This document shows positions 10,528-23,300 of a stretch of DNA of 41,054 nt, piece after piece. The notes beneath the pieces are model-generated. The model was not told where the DNA came from, made no database searches, and saw only the letters and a list, made by a program, of their open reading frames with translations. The position numbers and the translations under genes are program-made. This DNA comes from Chloromonas sp. AAM2 (Eukaryota > Chlorophyta > Chlorophyceae > Chlamydomonadales > Chlamydomonadaceae). The stretch spans positions 1 to 41,054 of the forward strand of contig QAXH01003956.1 of assembly GCA_004335635.1 (NCBI GenBank), written 5' to 3'. Within the stretch, counting starts at the first letter, position 1; each line of letters starts with the position of its first letter.

Positions 10528-13500
10528 ATGAACCCTTCCGAGGCCGCATCTGTATCTTCGCTATCCCTGGATGTGAGCGCGAGCTGTGTTCTGATGCTCA
10601 GCTCTGCAGATCGAGTGCGTTGCAGTGGCGAACTCACCCCTCTACTCTCTCGCCTGACCTGTATGACAGGGAAATGAAGGAGGCAAGAAGGGCAAGAAGG
10701 CAGAGAAGGCGGAAAAGGTCAGATGCTACTTGTCAGGTGTCCATCACAGACTTGCTTGCATATGCCGGTCATCAGACAATCCAGCATGGCAATTACAGTA
10801 GCCTTGAGCAGCTGTGCCACATATCCTCACAATGATGCAATTTGTGATACAGCCAGTACCTGTGCTAGTGCGCTGCGATGCAGGCACTGATTAACATGCA
10901 CAACAATTCACGCACCAATAAACACAGTCAGTGCTGGCTTCGAGCATGACGCACATTGGTTCTTTGGCATGTGTGCGAGTTTCACAGCTGGCCTCATGTG
11001 TCAAACAATCATTCTTTCCTCTCACGGGCTTTTCCGATCATCAGGCTGCACTCTTTAGACTTTGTCTTGCCTGGGTCCTTGCAGGCACCGCCACAGCGTG
11101 GTCAGAAGGCGGCTGTCATGACCGCAGCCGACCCAGAGGACCCCCTCAGGGATAAGTACGGCGATGCAACACTGGTTCAGAGCCAGGCAGTCACAGGCCG
11201 TGTGTGGACTCGTGTGGAGGACCTGACAGCGGAGTTTAAGGACAAGGAAGTGCTCCTGAGGGGGCGTGTGCACAACGTGCGGGGCAAGGGCAAGAGTGCA
11301 TTCCTAGTGTTGCGTCAGCGGACTGCAACTGTGCAGGTGCGACAAATCCCTTGACAGGGTAACATACCGGACTGCTAGTTGCTGGGATAAGCCCATTGGC
11401 AGGGTGATTTTTGGCACTGGACTACTGTAGTTGCATCTGTTCAGGCAGCAAGATGCAGAATTAATCAGACATTGTCAGTCAGGCAGCAGTTGGCGGGGAT
11501 TGGCGGCAGTACTCGTTGGGGTGGGCGGGCAGCAGCCCTGGGGTAACGAGCGCAGGGTGAGCTTGTAGAACCTGCCAGCTTTACCTGTGCAATAGGCAGT
11601 GATGGGCACATGGTTACACGGTGATCTGGTGAGTTGGGCCGCATGGTGGAAGAGCCTTTGCAGCTATACGCCCTCGAGGCCGCCACCCTGGTCAGAGGCG
11701 GTGAACAGAGGTGGTGACCATTACGCGAAGAGCTCCATTGTAGCAAGAATTCCATGTTGTTTGCAGGCCGTGGTGCAAAGCCAACCCTCACACCAGAAGT
11801 CAGGTAGCCTTGGCGGCAACTGGTAGTGGGTATTGTCATAATGTGCACGGCCTTCACTTGCGGTCCAGGCTTGTTCATGGCACGCCTTCTGTAGGTGGTG
11901 TTGTTTGCCAATGACGAGACTGTCAGCAAGGGCATGGTCAAGTACACGAGCCAGATCACACGCGAGTCGATTGTGGACATTGAAGGCGTCATCACCTGCC
12001 CTGACAAACCGATTGAGTCATGCTCGCAGTCAGCGGTGAGTGAAGCTAGCAGAGGACAGCACTGGCCAGTAATGGCCTGACTGTAAGTGACCCATGCTGC
12101 ATGCCGTGAAGGAAAGATAGATGTGTGTACTACATGTCGAGCGCATGATACCATGTGGCATCGTGATATGAATTGTGGTTAGATGTCCGCAGGTTGACAG
12201 TGTCAATGGTCTTGTATCAAGGCATGCAGGTTTGTTTATGACTAGTGCTCACACTACATGTATTGTTTTCTTGCAGGTGGAGCTTCATTGCCGCGGCATT
12301 CGGGTCATCAGTCGTGCAGCTGCTCTGCCCTTTGAAATTGCCGACGCAGCACGCAGGTGAGCGGTGCACTCATGCCAGGGACAAGTATGCGACAAGGCAT
12401 TGGGTCGGGCTGTGGGAGCAGGGCGGTGGTGCTAGCGTTGGACTGTGCAGCTCGGCTCGGCTCATGAAACGATGCATGAATGACAGGTGGAAATCCTATG
12501 AAACCATTGGGCAAGTACAACTGGGCTCTTGTACGACACATGTGCCAGGCGGCCAGCCAAGGAACATTGTCACATCGCCCGCAAGGCAATGCATGGGTCT
12601 GCATACACAGCCAGTCAGTTTTCAAATGCATATTCATTTACATGAGTCTGATCACATGCACGAGGCCTTGTTCATTTGCACGTGAAACCACCGTCACCAA
12701 GCTGCAATGCATGGGTCTGCGTTCTTATACACACTGGACTCCAATCAAAATCTGCGTTTGTTTCAAGGATCTTTTTGCATGCACATGTTCGTTTGCACGC
12801 CAAAGCCTAGTCTGCCGTAGTGCTGCTGCCAACTTGGAGCGCCGCATGTGTGTGTGTTCAGTGAAGCTGAGGTGCAGGCCGCCGCTGAGCGCGGTGAGCT
12901 CATGGTGACGGTGGGGCAGGACACGCGCCTCAACAACCGCTTCCTGGACCTCAGGACGCCGGCCAACCAGGCCATCTTCAAAGTACAGAGCGCAGTCTGC
13001 CAGGTGACTGTCAGGGGCAAACAGTGCAGCGCTGCGCGGCAAGGGACTATGTGGCCTAGTGGTTTTTACCATTTGCATTTGTAAGCCCTAGCAGACTTCG
13101 TTTGGAGTCCAGCAACCGGCAAGCACGATTACTCCATGCACCCACTAAGCAACGTCACCTGCTACAGGCAAAGCATGTGTCAGATATGGGACTATGACTG
13201 ACATATGGGTTTCAGTAACGCATCATTGGCCTCTCAGGGCTTGTGAGTTGCAGTTGCGGGTGATTTGGATACCTGGATCACTCTAAGGTTGCACCAGGGG
13301 TGGATGCACGGGCGTACCTTGTGTTGGCATGCCAAGATGCCGTACTGGACCTCCATGGCGCTCAGCAGTACCCTTTCCTTCCTATGCATGTGTGCAGCTG
13401 TTCAAGGGCTACCTTCTGGGGCAAGGCTTCCAGGAAATCCACACACCCAAACTCATTGCAGGGGCCTCAGGTGCGACTGCAGCCATGATCGCGCAAATAG

Positions 13501-16042
13501 GACACAGCAAAGCTGTATGGAAGCACTTATTTGTAGCGAGCGCACGAGAGCTCCTGGTATGCCAGGATGACCGCCCGCCTGTCTGTCGTGCTGCTGCACT
13601 CTGATAGTTGACGGTGCACGCAGTTTGATGTTTGTTCAGTCTCGTGGTATGCACAATTGTATGAGTGTTTTACGTTGCTGCGGTGTGTGTGTTGTTTGGT
13701 TGTGTGTTCAGAGGGCGGCTCCGCGGTGTTCCGTCTGGACTACATGGGCACACCCGCATGCCTGGCCCAGTCACCGCAGCTGTACAAGCAGATGGCCATC
13801 TCAGCAGACTGCGACAGAGTGTTCGAAATCGGGCCTGTGTTTAGGTAAGAACCAGGACATGGCGCAGGCTGCAATACGACTTCTCTTGTGCAGTCATGGT
13901 TGGCAGTTGGACAGGGCTTGCTTGACTTGATGCAGCACAGGAACTGCAAAGTGTTGCTGGATGCATCTCATGTGGCCTCTGCCTGCATCGCAGCCAATAA
14001 GTATTCACGAGCAGTGAGTGAGGGTTGCATTGTGTGCTGCTGCAGGGCTGAGAACAGTTCCACACACCGTCACTTGTGTGAATTCATGGGCCTGGATTTC
14101 GAGATGGCCATCAACGAGCATTACTTCGAAGTCATGGACATGATTGAAGGCGTGTTCGAACACATCTTCACTGGTTTAGCGACGCAATACGGTGGGTGCA
14201 CTGCCACTGCAGCACCACACCAGCCACAAAGCAGGTGTCAAATCATGACATACCATGAATAAGTGAAGGCACACCCCATCACCAAGGGATCGTCAGCAGT
14301 CCGCATTCACGCATCAGAAGCATCACAACCCCGTGCTCGCAGAAATCGATGGACAGATTACAGATGGTCATCAAGTGGTTTTTGGACAGATATAGTTTCT
14401 ACGAAGCTGTGCGACAGGCCAGGCTGCACTGCAAAGACACTGGTTAGTTCTCTGAAGCCAAGCGGCACACGCGTGTGGCAACGCTATGCAGACAGGAACC
14501 ACCATTTGTGTCTAGCTGCAGTACCGTGTGTTCAATCATGATAAGCCATGTAATGTTGATGACGATACGGATGATTGAGTGATCAGCAGCAATGCTTTAT
14601 GCAAACATCACAAGGGTCACACGTGTTGGTCACTCTCTCCGTGCAGCCCGTGAGGTTGACGTGATTCACCAGCAGTTTCCCGCGGAGCTCGCCACCTTCA
14701 AGCGCGTGCGCCTCACGTTCGAGGAGGGAATCAAAATGCTGCAGGAGAATGGGTACCCGAACGTGAGTGTCCGCGCACCCCATCGACCGCCACTAGCGAC
14801 TCGACCTGCAGCTGTGTATCTTCCAGATGCACCACCTCCAACAGTAGCCTAGTTCCACCCTTCTATCCCGCAGCGCTGCGGTACTCATGTCCCATTTGTT
14901 GCCAGCCGATTTGATGCTGATTCAGGCCATCAGTTCGACTCTTGTTCTGCCAGTTCCAGCTTTTGGCGCCCGTTGGTGCTGCCTCCTGGTTCTGCAGGTT
15001 GACCCACTGGGAGACTTGTCCACTGAGGTCGAGCGTGCACTGGGCAAGCTGGTCAAGCAGCAGTACGGAACTGACTTCTACATCTTGCACAGGTAGGTGG
15101 CGCGAGCAACTGGAGTGTACTCTGCAGTCACTGCTGACTACTTAATGGTCCACGTACACAACCCATTTGGGTGCTTGGTTTGCTGAGGCCTTGCTGTGTG
15201 CATGGTCATGTTGGCTTGCCGCACTGCATGTTGAAAAGCAGCGATGTGATTCTCCCACACTAAGGCAGAGATTTCAGATTGTGCGATTATGATTCGTATG
15301 AGCTAAAGGCAAAGTGTAGATGCCATGTATAGGGCTTTGCTGTTCTGCCGGTACCCAGGTCATGGATCGCGCTAAGAGTTGTGGATGCTTACGTCATACT
15401 GTGACCTGGCCTGCTCAGGTACCCCCTGGCAGTGCGGCCCTTCTACACCATGCCTTGTCCGGACGACCCCGCATACTCCAACTCCTACGACGTGTTTATT
15501 CGGGGAGAGGAAATTATCAGCGGGGCGCAGCGCATACACGATGCCGACCTGCTCACAGGTGGGTGTTGCTGTGCAGGGCAGGTGAAGACAGAAATGGAAA
15601 CAGGACAGAAGAGCAGCCTGTGTCACTCTGTGTTGACGCACGGAAAGGAAAGGCTAGCATCTGTGCAGGCTGCTTGGTGGCGGCAACAGTGACGTAGCAC
15701 AGCTGATCACCTGAACGCTGCCTGTGACTGGCCGCTCACCTGCATCAGGCTCCATGTTCCTGTCGACTCGGAATCTCATATTCACGACTGATCTGCCACT
15801 GGAGGCTTCCTTCACCTGGCACCCTCACATGCCTTCGCTTGGCTCTGTGCGCAGAGCGGGCCCAGGCGCTGGGTGTGCCTCTGGACTCCATCGCATCCTA
15901 CATCGACTCGTTCCGTCTCGGGGCGCCGCCCCATGGCGGTGCGGGTGTGGGCCTGGAGCGCGTGGTGATGCTCTTCCTGGGCCTGGACAACATCCGCAAG
16001 ACCTCCATGTTCCCGCGTGACCCCAAGCGCCTCACGCCCTGA
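10528..16042 (+). CDS. DARS1: cytosolic aspartyl-tRNA synthetase, 13 exons, 532 aa
   Basis: Exons: 10528-10572, 10670-10717, 11085-11336, 11895-12035, 12277-12356, 12862-13003, 13398-13470, 13712-13844, 14046-14191, 14647-14762, 14998-15092, 15419-15558, 15855-16042; 1599 nt, all phases close. The enzyme charges tRNA-Asp. A Lys-rich N-terminal tail ([12 protein letters not shown]), typical of eukaryotic cytosolic forms, precedes an OB-fold anticodon-binding domain (about residues 60-185; [20 protein letters not shown]) and a class II catalytic core. Visible landmarks are [42 protein letters not shown], motif 2 region [33 protein letters not shown], motif 3 [16 protein letters not shown] and the conserved end [12 protein letters not shown]. 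These place it with archaeal/eukaryotic-type AspRS rather than bacterial or organellar forms. Intron 5 (12357-12861) carries a degenerate tandem duplication. Confidence 0.97.
12580..12810 (+). repeat. degenerate ~120-bp tandem duplication in synthetase intron 5
   Basis: The string GCAATGCATGGGTCTGC occurs at about 12586 and again at about 12704, and a downstream CATGCAC...TTYRTTTGCACG block recurs with nearly the same spacing (about 12657 and 12779). The intervals of 118-123 bases suggest an old tandem duplication with drift. Confidence 0.45.
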
Positions 16043-17375
16043 GTGAGACAGCCACGGGCAAGGCTAGGAAGTCAGGCAGACAAGCATTTCTACACATGCT
16101 GTATGATGCGTACATCAGCCCCTGAGCTTGTGCGCTTTCTGGGGTACCTGCTGCGGCATGGACACAAGAGGCAGAATTGAGAATTAGACTGCGGCAGGAT
16201 CAGGGTGCAAGCGGGGAGTGGAAGTGCCGTGCCCATCAAGCATTGCATTGAGGGAGGCTTGAGTGTGAGTGACATGTGTAGTAGTTAAAATAGTTGACAG
16301 GGGTTAGGTTGCCTCTTACATTCAGGTCTTTCTATTTTAGGTGTAAGTTGTTTTCGGTACCTGCTGCTCAAGTGTGCCATGGCTGTAATCTGGGAACCGT
16401 ACACAGGTCGGCTTGTCAGCCAGCAGCTGTGCGCATCATAACGTTTTTAACCTGTTTAGATGTCACTTTGCCAGCAGTTGTGGGATACGAGCCAGAGCAA
16501 GGGTGTTATGCCCACTTCCAGTGCAAAACTGTGTGGCGTGCATCCGTTCGTGTGCTCCTGCCCCCTTGCATTTTTCGGCATCAGCCTGTCTCAGCAGGCC
16601 TCTTCTGCCCTACTTGACGTGTTGCACTATCCTGGTCCTACTAGTGTAGCAAGAAGTTGCTGGTCCTACTAGCGTAGCAAGAAGTTGCTTCAAGACCTTG
16701 TGTATAGACAACCCCGACAAGCAAAATTGTGAACCGTCTACCAGAACATTGCGACAGCGCAGCGCGTGCCGGTGCCTTGCTCGTACAAGCAAGGGCAGCA
16801 CTCGAAAACCATTGCTGAGCCAACGGCAGGAAATCCATTGACCAATCAGGCAGACTAGCAAGGAGGCTGACAGGCAATGAGCAAAAGCACAGTACAGTCT
16901 TGATCTGACATCTGCCCCATACTAAATGAATTGGCATCAGTTTTGCACGTGTATAGAAATGAAGCAGCTTACCCCTGCATGAGTAACACAGGCTAAAAAT
17001 GATCAAATCTTGACTGGGGATCATCAAACAACGCCCTCGTGAGTAGTGTAATCGATCTGGCAAACGAACAATTGCACGCGAACTGCGTCCTTCAGATTCT
17101 GACATGAGCTGCGGCCCTGTTTATAGCTGCTGCTATCACATGGCCAAGGACAACCCAGCATCAGTCACCCCTGCGCTCTGCTTCAATGCAATGGAAATCT
17201 GACTACCAGGCCCAAGAATCCCCTGACTCTTTCCCTCTGCCTTCTGAAGGCACACGTCCGTCCGTTACACACCACTAAAAGGACACGCTGTCATTCCAAG
17301 CTGCCCAGTACGTGCCATCCATACAGCTCATCACTGCTACAGCGCCACAATGCATAGCCCAGAGCCCCACGTGTT
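16043..17375. other. convergent intergenic region, AspRS / SNAPC1-like
   Basis: About 1.33 kb between opposing stop codons. It should contain both 3' ends; TGTAA, the green-algal polyadenylation-type signal, occurs near 16341 and 16385 on the plus strand, 300-345 bases after the synthetase stop. A 28-bp tandem duplication is annotated separately. No gene recognised. Confidence 0.5.
16632..16687 (+). repeat. 28-bp tandem duplication, two copies
   Basis: CTGGTCCTACTAGTGTAGCA followed by AGAAGTTG is repeated immediately downstream with a single T-to-C change. It lies between convergent genes, so it is probably neutral. Confidence 0.85.
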
Positions 17376-20300
17376 TCACTGCTGCTGCAGCCGCTGCGCA
17401 CGTGCACTTGTCAACAACTGCTGACTGGCCGCCTGTACCGCGGCAGCACGCGCCATCAAGGCCAGATCCTCATCTTCACCCTCATCACTGGCTGCTCCTG
17501 GCAGGTCAGACGCGGTCATGTGCAGTGCGGGCCCTGCATTGGGGACCAAGGTGGTACCAGGCTCCTGGTCCTGCCTGCCATTGGCATCCACCTGTTGATG
17601 AGCGACTGATGCACCAGGCTTTGCAGAGGCTACTGGCTCGTGCTTTGGATCAGGAGCACACTGAGCCGTTGCCGCTGGTGCTCGTGCTGCGGAAGACTTG
17701 GTGCGGGTTGCGCGAGCCATTGTGCTTGCACTGGATGGCTTCTTGCGTGATGTGCCCACGGCTGCCTTACTCCGGTTGCTGCGTATCTCCAGAGCCTGTG
17801 CCACATCCTCGTCATCCGACAGAACATCACACTGCATGTCATCTGCCTCTTCACTGGCAGCTTCATCGTTGGGTCCTGCCGAAGTCCCTGCCTCCTGTAT
17901 TGAGGAGCTCAACCCGTTCTCTTGTTCCTGGTCGAAGCATAAGTCCAAAGCTGTAGCCATGCCCATAGCCAGTTCGTCACCCTGCACAGTGAATCACCTT
18001 GCATCAGTGGGTGCTGCATGAAGTGCTATCCATGACTGCAGCATGAAGTGACGACATTGCAAGCCGTGCATGGCGTACGCGAGTCTTGTTTGTAAATCAT
18101 TTGCAAGCAGCTTGCAGAATCACTGGTACAAGGTGGAGAGAGCTCTGCTGTACGTGCCCGGCTTCCCCAATGTGGCAAGCGCATGTGGCCTGTCCATGTG
18201 ATCATCACGTGTGCACACACCTGCACAATTGCATCCAGAAGCTTGCGAGCTGCGTCCTCCTTGCCTGGCCGGTTGGTCACAGTACGTTGCAATATAGCTG
18301 AGGCTGCAGGGCCATTGGCTTGAACGCTCAAAGAGTGTCTGCCTGTTGGAGCCACGCCCGCAGCATCACTGACAGGCTGCGTGTCAGGCTGCTGCTGCTG
18401 CAGCGGAGCAGGGAGTGATGCAACCCCTCGCCGTGGGCGCTTGCTAGAACGGCCTGCTGCTTGCTCAGTTCCACCGTGTGGTGGCTCTTCTTGTATGGCC
18501 ATTCCTGAATCTTTCTGCTTCCTCGGTGGTTGCTTTGCTTGTGCACCAGCAGCTGTTTGAGTGGGTACCCTGCCGTTGGCACCCGAGACTTGTCCGCCCA
18601 ATCGTGGCCTACCCCGCTGGCGCGCTGCAGGAACCACATCTGCTCCTGCTGCTTCTTGTTCAGAGCCATGGGGCAAGGCCACCCCTGTGGCAGTGTTTGC
18701 CGGCTGGGCCGGCTGTGCTGCTGATGTCACGTTCTGTGCTGCTGATGTAACCTGCACTATCTGTGCTGTTGACTTGCAGACTGAGCTGTCGCTCTTATGC
18801 TGTGCCAGTAGATCGACTGTCTGCGCGTTCCTGGCTGCCACAGCCCTGAGCAGCAATTCATCTTCATCCTCTTCGTCATGAGCCGCGTGGTGGCCATTGC
18901 CAACTCCCATTGCAGCACTGACTGGAGCCGGCTGTGTTGTGACAACAGAGAATGGATGGTTGCCATTGCTGCCACCTTCAGCTGGCTGTTCGAGGGCAAA
19001 CTCTTCGGTTGTCTCCTTGCGCCCCCGCTTACGCTTAAGCGTGGCAGTGCTGGGCTGGCGTTTGGGCAGCACCAGCCGTTGTGCGGGGTTGGTGGGTTTG
19101 ACTGCTCCAGTACCGTTTCCAGGCTGCTGCTGCTTCTGCTGTTGCTCCTGTTGCTGCTGCTGTTCCTGCTGCTTCTCTTGCTGCTGCTCCTGCTGCCGGG
19201 GCAGCGCATCGGGACGCGCGGCAGTTGCAGATGCCTCAACGTGCACGCTCCGTGCGCCAGAGATACCAGCCACAACCGGGGCATTGGTTGTGGCGGCAGC
19301 TGGCGCCGGCGGTGGCGCTTGTCCCGATGGCTGTGCCTGGGACACGTAGCTGCTCAGGTCAGGCATGTCAAAGTCCTCATCTTCTTCGTCCCATTCGCCC
19401 TCTGAGCCCCTCCCAGGCCCTGATAGCAGCAGGTCCCTTGCTTGCTCCACCAATCCTGCGCGCCTCAACGCGTCCAGCCTAATCACATGCGCTACCAGGC
19501 TGCTGGTCGCGTCCGCCGCCTGTGCTGCAAGCCTGCAAGCAATCCAAGCAGGACAAGCAAGACGTACTACCGTACGTCCTTTCAATCAACACGAGCTGAT
19601 TACTTCATCTGAGCCTTCGTGTCAAGTCTCGTGTTCTGAAATCAATGGTCGAACAGCTTTGTGTAAAGGATCGTGTTTTGTAATTGCCGGGCTCCATGTG
19701 ATCCAGTGATCCTTCGATTTTTAGCCCTTTTAAGCACGTCACAGCGAGAGCATGCGTCTATCAAGCGTTCTGTCTTGGCTGATATATGTTATGACACTGC
19801 CCAGCTGGATGCTGAGGCAATCAGAGCTTGTTTTTACTACCTTGCACATCAAAGTAAGATTGGAAAATGGCCTTGTGTACAGTTTTGTGTTAAAGAATAC
19901 CAAACACGGCCCTCGTGTTCTGGTAGAGTTCTTGAAAAATAGTTCATCTGAAAAATCCCCGTGTTGATTATAAGGACGTACGGCAAGTGACTGACTGACT
20001 AGCGTGCAATTCAAAGTGCAACCGCAGAAGCGCGGCTACCAGCATTGCCTAGTGCCCTCAAGGCCAGCATTAGCCAAGTAGCAGTTCACGGGCTGGTGAC
20101 GGATGTGAGGTCAAGCTGTAAACCGGTTGAAGCAAAACAAGAGACCCTGTGGAGTAGGTTTGCATACGATGACAGGGACCACAACAATGACGCGTGTCAG
20201 ACAGACGACCAGGTTGTTCGCCCACTATTCTTTTGCTCTTCTCCGGTGCCCCGCCACTCACGCTTCTTCGGCATTCTGCTCCTGTGACGCATTCCGCTCT

Positions 20301-23300
20301 GTGCCCAGCAGCCCAGCTTCCCTCAGCTCCCGTGTCACATGGGCGGAGTCCTGACGTGGCATGTCGTGCAACCCACGCACACGGCCCACGCCACCTCCGC
20401 TTGCATCCCGACGGCCGGAGCGTGGCAGTTGCCTTGCTGCACAATTGCTGGCCCCCCTGCCGTCCTGCTGGGGAGCACTGGCCCCCTTGGCCGCGCCGCA
20501 TGCACGTCTGCTGTCAGGCGGCTTGAAAACGTCCTGGACATGTTTGGCTTGTTCGGCGATCTGGGCCTGCATGTGCATTCAATCAAAACGATATCAATTT
20601 GCATCAATGCCAAGGCAAAGTCGGACCTGTTAAGATTAGGAGGGGCCATCAGCCATACGACCAGCCGTTGACAGAATAGCACACTGACAGTCAAGAAGTT
20701 GTCTTTGAGACTTGGCGAGTCCGAGAGGCGAACTGTGTTTTGCCCTACCACAGCTGCCAACACGTCAGTCACACAGGTCCACACTTCCCCATCACACGCT
20801 CCTGCTGCTAACCCGGCTATTGGTCTGCTGTAGTAGCACACTGCACACCAGATCCTTCGCCCTGCTTTACCAAGCCTTCTTTTAGCGCTGGTTTTAGGTA
20901 TCAAAATAGTATTCTTTTACAACGCCATGTATGGTCACCTCTCTAGCCCCCACGCTATGACACCAAGACCACTGCAACCTTCTGCCTCCATTCGGTGTCA
21001 TGCTGTGGGTCGGCCCAGCCCTCACCTGCAACTGCGCGGGGAACTGTGACTCATAGATGTAGGGCGGGGAGGGGGGTGCAGCGAGCGGGTCGGTCTGTGC
21101 AGCCCTGCCCTTCTTGCGTGTGGGGCAGAACACGGCTGTGCGGGCGGTGCTGTACTGACTGCTGAGTGCTGAGAGGGCCTGGAGGTCCAGGGAGGTAAGA
21201 GTGGTCCTGCACACAAGGAGCCATGAGAGAGCAAGTCAACAGGACATACTCGCAGTGGAACATGCAAAGTGAGGGGTAACCTAGCATGGGAAAGCATGCA
21301 TGCCCAACATTTTGCTAGCTTCAACCAAACAGCAGTTGTGCCATTTGTCAGGCATGCTCACGGCAAATAGACGACCACCACATCTTCCGGAGCTCCCTAG
21401 GTGCAGCGTTTGCATGCCTGGCAACACAATCGTAGTTGAGCATGTGACAGACGGGCCGCCTTTTTATTTAGGCCACATCAAAGTCAAAACATTTTATTCA
21501 GGCCACTCAAATTGGCCTCTGTCCGCACTAACTTAGCGAGATGACCGCCAGCACCTGTCCAGTTGTCGTCTGTAGTTAACTGGCCAGTACATGGCCCTTG
21601 AATGTACCGAGTTGGCAAGGTGGTCGCTCGCACCTGACGTGCATGTGCGCCTCCCTGAATGGGCTGCTGGTGATGAGGTCCAGGCCCGAGGCGCCCGTCA
21701 ACACCTTGCGCGGGGCCGGGGCCTTGTACGCGCCGTGTGGCGGCCGGTGGAGCGCGCCTACCAGGAAGACGTCCTGCGACCATAGGGCCTGCACCAACAG
21801 CACCACACAGCACCCTGCATCAGGTCATCACGTGCAACCTGTAACCACAACCACTTACCAGCGCCGTCAATCGCCCAGCCACCTTTCACACCCACGCATG
21901 CATGATGTATCCAACAGTCAGCAGCTGACGCGATTGAGCAGCACAGCACCTCGCACCCGAGCACTGGCATGGCCTCCTCGCTGCCCCTGCCATTGAGGAC
22001 TGTCAACGCTTCAGCCCACACACCATCCCTGCCCCTTCCCTTCAGCGCGATTCAAACATGCGTGTGCACAAGTACCTGTTTCAGTGTGCTACTGCCTTCA
22101 CCGCAACCCACACACGTACACACATGGAAACCTTACTCCACTGCAATCCCACATACATGGCAGCGGATAGATGCCGACCAAACACCTCTTACCTCCAGTA
22201 TGCTGACCGGCGTGACCAGCCCCAGGCGGGTGCACAGCGGCACCAGCTCCAGCAGCGGCTGCAGCAGGGCCAGCGGCAGGTACACCGGCTGCCGAACCTG
22301 GGCCGGCTGCGTGCCCCGCAGACAGTGCAGGCAGTACAGCACGGCAATGCCGGGGGCGGCCGCGCACACGGCGGCACGCCACTGCATGAACCCAGTGTCT
22401 GCTGGTTGCGTGCACGTGATGTGGGAGGAGTGATTGTATGGGGGCTGGGTGAGCTCAGCAAGAGCCAGCGGTGCACCCTGCTGCTGCTGCTGGTTTGTCT
22501 GCTGCTGGTGGGGTGCGGCTGGCGGCATCAGCAACAGCTGCTGCCGCTCCTGCTGCCGCTCCTGCTGCTGCTGCTGTTCCTGCTGCTGCTGCTCCTGAGG
22601 CTGGAGGCTTGGCTGCTGTTGTGGCCCTTGTGGCAGCAAAGCTGAGGGCTGTGTGTCTAATTGTTTCGCGGGGCTAAGCATTGTATCAACCTGCATGTCC
22701 TGAGCAGGCCCGTTTGAGGCATGCAGCAGTGGCTGAGGCAAGTCGTTGTTGAGTGTCTGTGCCGGGGAGGCAAAGCCATTCGTGTCCATCAGAAGTTCAA
22801 TGTCAGGCAGTGGCAGTGAGTCAGCACGTACAGGCTCAATCACATGCATTGTCAAGTCAGCTAGGCCATTTCCTGCATGAGCATGGATAGCATGCGCATG
22901 AGCATGGATAGCATGCGCATGCGCATGCGCATGGGCTTGGTCCAGAGCTGCACGTTCGCCTGCTGCCACTGGAACGTTTGCATGAGCCTCATGCATATCA
23001 ACCCCAGCGTCAGCCACCATTTCCTGTAACAGTGCATCCATAACATCTCCGTTGCTCATGCCATTCCCGTTGGCCAAGGCAGGAACGTTGCCATTGCCCA
23101 CATGATGGAAAATGGGCGGCCCGCTGCCTTTCCGGCTCTGTATTGGTAGCTGTAGCTGGGCAGTATCTGCAGTGGTAGCATTGCAGAGCAGCTGCGTATG
23201 TTGTTCAGGCATCCCGCTGACCTGCAGCTGCTCCTGTGCCTGTGTCTCCTCATTGTCGACTGCCACTTGATAGTCGGCTGCGTGTTGCTGCCAGGCTGCA

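Noticed and set aside
10305..10637. 110-codon minus-strand open frame opposite the AspRS first exon
   Set aside because: It is the antisense shadow of the synthetase leader and exon 1, with no domain and no splice context.
17312..17956. 214-codon plus-strand frame
   Set aside because: It lies over the last exon of the SNAPC1-like gene on the opposite strand and has no recognisable domain, whereas the minus-strand exon continues the phase-correct splice chain.
18878..19405. 175-codon plus-strand frame rich in leucine and cysteine
   Set aside because: It is antisense to the glutamine-rich exon 7 of the SNAPC1-like gene; CTG repeats read as Leu/Cys runs are a known artefact of CAG tracts.
20258..20566. 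Stop codon after exon 6 taken as the end of the SNAPC1-like gene
   Set aside because: The stop lies within a consensus GTGAGT donor, and the next acceptor at 19532 restores the same frame with a coherent helical sequence, so the gene most likely continues; retention is kept only as an alternative isoform.
22865..22945. Short tandem units considered as a CRISPR-like array
   Set aside because: The units are contiguous, encode in-frame His-Ala dipeptides inside an exon, and have no spacers.
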